Below are positions 5,707-8,872 of a stretch of 8,872 bases of DNA, piece after piece. The stretch comes from Nitrospirota bacterium (GTDB taxonomy: Bacteria; Nitrospirota; Nitrospiria; Nitrospirales; Nitrospiraceae). The position numbers and the translations under genes are program-made. Where the stretch lies: positions 1 to 8,872 of the forward strand of contig VBOM01000222.1 in the NCBI GenBank assembly GCA_005877535.1, given 5' to 3'. How positions within the stretch are numbered: the stretch's first letter is position 1; every line of letters begins with the position of its first letter. The notes under the pieces were generated by a model. It searched no databases. It had not been told where the DNA came from and saw only the letters and a program-made list of their open reading frames with translations.

Positions 5707-5921
5707 CCCTCATCGTCAATATGCTTCCAATCCTCGTCTAAGCATGTCCTCCATCGTTCCTTGCTGGCTGCCTGGTAAGCGGCATTCAATGCTTTGGCAT
5801 CCGGATGAAGTTTGGCGCGAACCGCCCCCGCGATAAAGGCGCTGAGTTTCTTAGGAGGCACTTCTTTCTTGAGTCTCGCATACACATCGTCATCCATCGT
5901 AATGTTCAATCGAACAGACAT
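5694..5921 (-). CDS. mazE: MazE-like ribbon-helix-helix antitoxin
   Basis: A 75-residue antitoxin for the adjacent MazF. The N-terminal part (VRLNITMDDDVYARLKKE, then KKLSAFIAGAVRAKL, residues 3-38) looks like a ribbon-helix-helix DNA-binding domain: a short strand followed by two helices. The C-terminal part is acidic and tryptophan-rich (ERWRTCLDEDWKHIDDEGW, 55-73), the sort of flexible tail that wraps around MazF. The frame continues 16 codons further upstream. The ATG at 5919-5921 is preceded by GGGAGGTGGCC, a strong ribosome site at correct spacing, so I start there; the upstream part would overlap the promoter. The gene's promoter carries an inverted repeat that this protein probably binds, giving autorepression. 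Confidence 0.85.
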   Translation of the reverse strand: MSVRLNITMDDDVYARLKKEVPPKKLSAFIAGAVRAKLHPDAKALNAAYQAASKERWRTCLDEDWKHIDDEGWPK

Positions 5922-5947
5922 GGCCACCTCCCGCAATAAAATTAATG

Positions 5948-5962
5948 CTGTATTGTATACAG
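5948..5962. promoter_or_regulatory. Probable mazEF operator
   Basis: CTGTAT and ATACAG form a perfect 6-base inverted repeat around a 3-base centre (15 bases in all). It lies on top of the predicted -10 box of mazE. Ribbon-helix-helix antitoxins usually bind such short palindromes in their own promoters, so autorepression by MazE or MazEF is inferred. Confidence 0.55.
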
Positions 5963-5980
5963 GATTCAACGCCCTGACAA
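5952..5980 (-). promoter_or_regulatory. mazEF promoter
   Basis: On the minus strand TTGTCA (5975-5980) and TACAAT (5952-5957) are separated by exactly 17 bases. Each matches the consensus at 5 of 6 positions. Transcription would begin about 25 bases before the mazE start codon and ribosome site. Confidence 0.6.
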
Positions 5981-6002
5981 GCCGCGCAAGACATCTTCAA
6001 CA

Positions 6003-6130
6003 CCGCGGCACATTGCTTAGATCGGCGCTATACCGTCTTGGACGAGGTCTTTCGAGGCATGGAGGTGGTAGATATAATCGTCTCTTCCGCCCGCCCATGT
6101 CCAAGCAGCTGATCACGATAACGAGAAGAA
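6003..6130 (+). pseudogene. Remnant of a cyclophilin gene, last third only
   Basis: Positions 6020-6093 align without gaps to 5187-5260 of the intact cyclophilin at 58 of 74 bases (counted by hand). They read DRRYTVLDEVFRGMEVVD, against DRTYTVFGEVFRGMEVVD in the intact gene. Similarity fades upstream of about 6017. After CCCGCCCA it continues only in patches (AGCAGCTGATCACGATAA against CAGCAGATTACGATAAAG). The frame meets TGA near 6107 and has no start. Many differences fall at third codon positions, so the source was a diverged cyclophilin gene rather than a fresh copy of the neighbour. It lies just beyond the mazEF promoter, in the same orientation as the intact gene. Confidence 0.75.
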
Positions 6131-6143
6131 ATAGAAAATAACT

Positions 6144-6710
6144 CTAGGCTGATTGTGCCTCTACTTTTAAATTGCGCCACCTGGAAGCCACATACACCGC
6201 AGCCATAAGTATGAGCGCAGTGGCTATAGCCGTAAAGAAATACGTCTTGAGCACGATCTGCACCACGTCGACGAACCACGTGTCAATTTTTCGACACAAA
6301 TTCCAACTTACGTGTATCACAATGGCAGGAATAATCGACCGATGTTGTTCAGTCAACGATGCTGCCAACCAACCAAAAAGAAGATGCAGGGGGTTAAACT
6401 GTCCATGGAATGCAGTAAAACACACCGCACTCATTGCAATTGCCGCTGGCGCATACATGTGTTTTCGCAAAGCCCCGTACAATATACCTCTGAATTGTAG
6501 TTCCTCAGTGACTCCCACAAAAAAAGCCATCCACAATGATTGGAACCAGTAGAACAATATGGCCCTTCCTGGGCTCCTTGCATATATGGCTGCATAGCCA
6601 GTATCTACGCGACCTTCAAGCGAGTCAGTGGTCAAACTCTTTCCCCCTATTGATAGCAAAAGCCATGATACACAGAGCAATGCTAAGGCCCATATCAGAC
6701 CTCGATACAA
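6144..6710 (-). CDS. CPBP intramembrane metalloprotease, catalytic part
   Basis: The catalytic part (188 residues from a TTG) of a CPBP (CAAX protease and bacteriocin-processing, Abi) membrane protease. The three family motifs are intact: EExxxR as EELQFR (residues 69-74), FxxxH as FTAFH (98-102) and HxxxN as HVSWN (133-137). About five hydrophobic segments surround them. CPBP proteins cleave prenylated or other substrates within the membrane and occur in bacteriocin immunity and phage abortive infection; the substrate here is unknown. There is no good start. The frame is open upstream of the TTG to a TAA at 6777-6779, reading PLSVVGLERINGWPHLYRG, a usual CPBP linker. The frame in the same phase on the other side of that TAA encodes the missing N-terminal spans, so this looks like one gene of about 300 codons split by a nonsense codon. 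Base composition is AT-richer than neighbours. Confidence 0.8.
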   Translation of the reverse strand: MYRGLIWALALLCVSWLLLSIGGKSLTTDSLEGRVDTGYAAIYARSPGRAILFYWFQSLWMAFFVGVTEELQFRGILYGALRKHMYAPAAIAMSAVCFTAFHGQFNPLHLLFGWLAASLTEQHRSIIPAIVIHVSWNLCRKIDTWFVDVVQIVLKTYFFTAIATALILMAAVYVASRWRNLKVEAQSA

Positions 6711-6776
6711 ATGGGGCCAACCATTTATTCTCTCTAGGCCAACAACGCTAAGTGGTTGTCTAACATACCGAAAGAA

Positions 6777-7049
6777 TTACAGTATCCAAACTAATGAGAT
6801 GACGTGTATACCATGCCAAGCAACGAGCCTATAAACTCCTTTAACCCTGTCGTGTTCAAATAATTGGGCACCCACACTCTCAATTGCGACTACTAAAATA
6901 AAGAACCAGACTGCTAACTGTAGAGACCAGTTTTGCCTTGAATAGAATTCGTCTTGTCCTTCAAAAGGCTTCTTCCAAATGTATGCCGCAAGGAGCAATC
7001 CCAGCAAAGAGACAAGCGTTCCTGATAGCCTTGATAGATCCCATTCCAT
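6777..7049 (-). CDS. N-terminal membrane half of the split CPBP protease
   Basis: A 90-residue frame with three hydrophobic segments at about residues 9-25, 41-60 and 75-90. It ends LVWIL at a TAA (6777-6779), directly in frame with the CPBP catalytic frame. Read through the TAA, the join is VISLVWIL-stop-FFRYVRQPLSVVGLE, a natural end of a membrane helix followed by the basic loop seen in CPBP proteins. The combined 6144-7049 frame of about 300 codons equals a usual family length. The ATG at 7047-7049 (MEWDLSRL) is my chosen start; its ribosome site is weak. The frame extends to a TTG at 7124. Either the gene is a recent pseudogene, both halves are made and associate, or the stop is a sequence error. 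Confidence 0.6.
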   Translation of the reverse strand: MEWDLSRLSGTLVSLLGLLLAAYIWKKPFEGQDEFYSRQNWSLQLAVWFFILVVAIESVGAQLFEHDRVKGVYRLVAWHGIHVISLVWIL

Positions 7050-7172
7050 AAGTCTCAATTCCCTGAGGAAACGATGCAATGACGAGCTCAGAACTGATCT
7101 ATGCCAGGCAAGACAATTGGTCAAGTAACATCAACAAGCGAGGAAGAAGATGTTTCAAAAAGCGCGATCTTG

Positions 7173-7299
7173 GCAGGCGGCTCAAACAGGCCAGCCAACG
7201 AGGCCGCAGGCGAGTCACAACCGGAGGCGTACCCTCAGGGGTACGTTGAGGATTGTGACGAACCGAGAACGAAGTTGGGGGCCTGTTTGAGTCGCCTGC
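7173..7299. repeat. Large imperfect palindrome downstream of the MEMO gene
   Basis: The outer arms 7173-7192 and 7280-7299 are complementary at 19 of 20 positions (GCAGGCGGCTCAAACAGGCC on the left). Inside, GTCACAA (7214-7220) pairs with TTGTGAC (7253-7259), and CGTACCC (7228-7234) pairs with GGGTACG (7239-7245) around a 4-base TCAG loop. The 127-base unit can therefore fold as one long interrupted hairpin. It starts one base past the stop codon of the minus-strand MEMO gene. It may terminate that transcript or be a mobile palindromic element of the REP or MITE kind; no transposase is present. Confidence 0.7.
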
Positions 7300-8547
7300 T
7301 TAGAAGAAAGCCATGCTGGCGTAAGTGACCGTCGAGTTGAACTGATCAGTGATCCCGCGGTCGTAGCGTAAGACCTGCCCACTCTCCGCCTCGATCAACC
7401 GCAGCAAGGAATAGATGGGTGAGAAGCCGGAGATCCGGCGCTGGTCCTGTTCTTTCCTGATGTAGTTGGCAAATTCTTCCGGCTGCCGCTCCTCCACCGG
7501 CTTCAACATTTCCAGGTCGAACTGCATGCAGCGATGAAAGGAGAAGTCCGTCGGAGGCGCCTTGTCTCCGTAGCGCATACCCAAATGAGCCAGCTCTCCT
7601 GCTGCGATCACACAGTAGGCCCTGCCCGATTGCGTGAGGACCTCTCGAAGCCAGGTCAAGAACTGATTGACCGATTGGCGAACGGTCGGATCCCCCAGGC
7701 TCGCCGCAGAGAAGGAACTCAAGATCGGTACGATGGTGAAGGGCTTCTTGCTCCCCACGATGTTCTGCAGAAACAGGAGCTGAAATTCCACCGCCTGCTC
7801 CGCTTGATGGGAGAGATCGTCTTCAAAGAAGATCGGGAGCTTGGTCTTGAGCTGACTCAGGATCGGTTGGTCGGAGGACACGACTCCGAGAGGCGTCTCG
7901 AAATCCTTATCCGTCACGGCATACACATAGTCCAATCCGGCAGAGGCAGTGCCGATGATGACGAACAGATCCGGCTGCTCCGCATCTTGCAGCTCTTTAT
8001 AGGCCCAGGCATAGATCGGCCCTGCTTGTTTCAGGTCGTAGGTCGGGGTGACGAGGCCTTTGATCTTTTTCCCCGCATGTTCTGATGGTTTGAAGTCCGG
8101 TCCTTCTTTCGACGTAAAGAAACCGTTGATCTGTTTTTTCAGTTTCGCACCGTCTGCTTCATACCCCCGCCCAGCAAACGCTGCGCGACGCAGCGGGCTC
8201 TGCCGATAGGCTTCCCGCGCTAGCCGGTGAGCGTCCTCAGCATGCTGACCTTCCAAGAACAGTTTCTCATTCAGATCGGAGACCAGCTGATCCATCTTGC
8301 TGGGAGCGAGAAATTCACCGAATCGTTTGAGATACAGGGCGCCGATTTCAGCCAGCGAGTGCTCGCCGTCGAAATGTTGAATGATGAAAAAATAGTTGAG
8401 CGGCAGAACGAGCTTTTCCTTACTCAGTCCAGTCGGGTCCCACAGGACCATGTACTGTTCCTCACCCTCTTTGATCGGCGAAAATTGAAGATTACGAAGA
8501 GCGGGGTACTGGTTGGGGTCTTTGGAGGTACTGGTCGTAGTAGTCAT
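7300..8547 (-). CDS. MEMO-family protein with PqqD-like N-terminal extension
   Basis: A 415-residue protein. Residues about 160-415 match the MEMO/AmmeMemoRadiSam B fold, related to class III extradiol dioxygenases: KGLVTPTYDLKQAGPIYAWAYKEL (from 163), FVIIGTASAG (195-204), TPLGVV (218-223), HQAEQAVEFQLLFLQ (247-261), VIAAGELAHLGMRYGD (313-328) and a closing TYASMAF. Residues about 13-100 resemble a PqqD-like winged-helix domain (LPLNYFFIIQHFDGEHSLAEIGALY). Where typical MEMO proteins have PHAGY and GPNH, this one has PTYDL and GTAS, so two usual metal-binding histidines are missing; the histidine at 321 (ELAHLG) remains. A metal enzyme of the normal type is therefore doubtful. The frame extends upstream to 8703, but that part is encoded by an inverted repeat (MNQINQINQTDQ). 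The ATG at 8545-8547 has AAAAGGATCGAC before it, so I start there. Pathway unknown. Confidence 0.8.
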   Translation of the reverse strand: MTTTTSTSKDPNQYPALRNLQFSPIKEGEEQYMVLWDPTGLSKEKLVLPLNYFFIIQHFDGEHSLAEIGALYLKRFGEFLAPSKMDQLVSDLNEKLFLEGQHAEDAHRLAREAYRQSPLRRAAFAGRGYEADGAKLKKQINGFFTSKEGPDFKPSEHAGKKIKGLVTPTYDLKQAGPIYAWAYKELQDAEQPDLFVIIGTASAGLDYVYAVTDKDFETPLGVVSSDQPILSQLKTKLPIFFEDDLSHQAEQAVEFQLLFLQNIVGSKKPFTIVPILSSFSAASLGDPTVRQSVNQFLTWLREVLTQSGRAYCVIAAGELAHLGMRYGDKAPPTDFSFHRCMQFDLEMLKPVEERQPEEFANYIRKEQDQRRISGFSPIYSLLRLIEAESGQVLRYDRGITDQFNSTVTYASMAFF

Positions 8548-8614
8548 GTCGATCCTTTTGGGAGCGCCCATTGTAACGAGAGGATTGCGCTCGCTGCAAC
8601 CACTGAGCGGGTAC

Positions 8615-8703
8615 AACTGGTCTGTTTGGTTTATCTGGTTGATTTGGTTCATCTGGTAGTCTCGTTCACCAAACAAACGAAACAAACCAAACAGACCAGA
8701 CAA
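8615..8703. repeat. Long inverted repeat of TGTTTGGTTTATC family, copy 2
   Basis: CTGGTCTGTTTGGTTT (8617-8632) and its exact complement at 8684-8699 form a 16-base perfect stem, extended by a further imperfect 17 bases on each side toward a loop around 8649-8667. Positions 8623-8647 match 641-665 at 23 of 25 bases. It lies between the small membrane protein gene and the MEMO gene, so it would form a large hairpin in a shared transcript. Confidence 0.75.
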
Positions 8704-8705
8704 AC

Positions 8706-8872
8706 CTATTCTTCTGTTTTGGGCTGCTTGCTGCTGGACCGTCGGGCCATGACCACCAAGGTAAGGATGGTCAAACCCAAGAGCCAGAGGCTCGGCCAGC
8801 CATAGGAGGGATCGGTGAATTCGATGAGGTCGGTCAATCGCCCGATCAAGAGCGACATGCGGGCCATCACCG
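8706..8872 (-). CDS. C-terminal end of a small membrane protein (cut by window edge)
   Basis: A minus-strand frame runs from the window edge to a TAG at 8706-8708, giving the last 54 residues. It reads ARMSLLIGRLTDLIEFTDPS, then YGWPSLWLL and a hydrophobic helix GLTILTLVVM, followed by a basic and polar tail ending KTEE. One membrane span with a short charged cytoplasmic end is likely. Methionine codons at residues 2 and 5 (8867 and 8858) could be starts of a complete protein of 50-53 residues, or the frame may continue beyond the window. It points the same way as the MEMO gene, 158 bases upstream of it, so they may share a transcript. I do not recognise a family. Confidence 0.5.
   Translation of the reverse strand, partial: VMARMSLLIGRLTDLIEFTDPSYGWPSLWLLGLTILTLVVMARRSSSKQPKTEE

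Noticed and set aside
8548..8703. N-terminal extension of the MEMO frame by 52 residues
   Set aside because: The extension is encoded by a low-complexity inverted repeat, while the ATG at 8545-8547 has a good ribosome site and begins the homologous part of the protein.

Overview
The window is 8.9 kb of ordinary-looking bacterial chromosome. It holds several small accessory modules separated by repeat-rich intergenic DNA. The mix of genes and the style of the intergenic repeats suggest Nitrospira or a relative (Nitrospirota). That is a moderate-to-low-confidence inference, because no phylogenetic marker gene is present. Housekeeping-type genes such as the MFS transporter and the cyclophilin are GC-rich. 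A stretch around 6130-7140 is clearly more AT-rich.

Left part (1-3300): a single-domain PilZ protein (minus strand); a secreted protein of an uncharacterised family, followed by a strong hairpin; a hicA-hicB toxin-antitoxin pair; a DUF2127 membrane protein converging on hicB with a 4-base stop-codon overlap; a tiny lipoprotein; and a proline-rich frame that appears to have lost its 5' end. Four copies of a CACAAACGAC / CCGGA-CGGTGG / GGGGCTGAG repeat lie in the gaps, all in the same orientation, within about 2.3 kb.

Middle (3300-6140): an MFS transporter of the anion:cation symporter type with a TATAAT promoter; then a complete cyclophilin peptidyl-prolyl isomerase; then a minus-strand mazE-mazF pair whose promoter overlaps a perfect inverted-repeat operator. 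On the far side of mazEF lies a decayed copy of the last third of a cyclophilin gene (58 of 74 bases identical to the intact gene over an ungapped stretch). The toxin-antitoxin module therefore sits between an intact cyclophilin and a cyclophilin 3' remnant.

Right part (6140-8872): a CPBP (Abi/CAAX-type) intramembrane protease on the minus strand. Its three catalytic motifs are intact, but its reading frame is split by one in-frame TAA, so the N-terminal membrane half and the catalytic half are separate frames. Next are a 127-base imperfect palindrome, a MEMO-family protein with a PqqD-like N-terminal extension that has lost most of the family's metal ligands, another long inverted repeat, and the C-terminal end of a small membrane protein.

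No tRNA, rRNA, CRISPR array, transposase or integrase was recognised. The points most worth a second look are the split CPBP protease, the cyclophilin remnant flanking mazEF, the metal-site-degenerate MEMO protein and the dispersed repeat families. I see no clear multi-gene system of a new kind.
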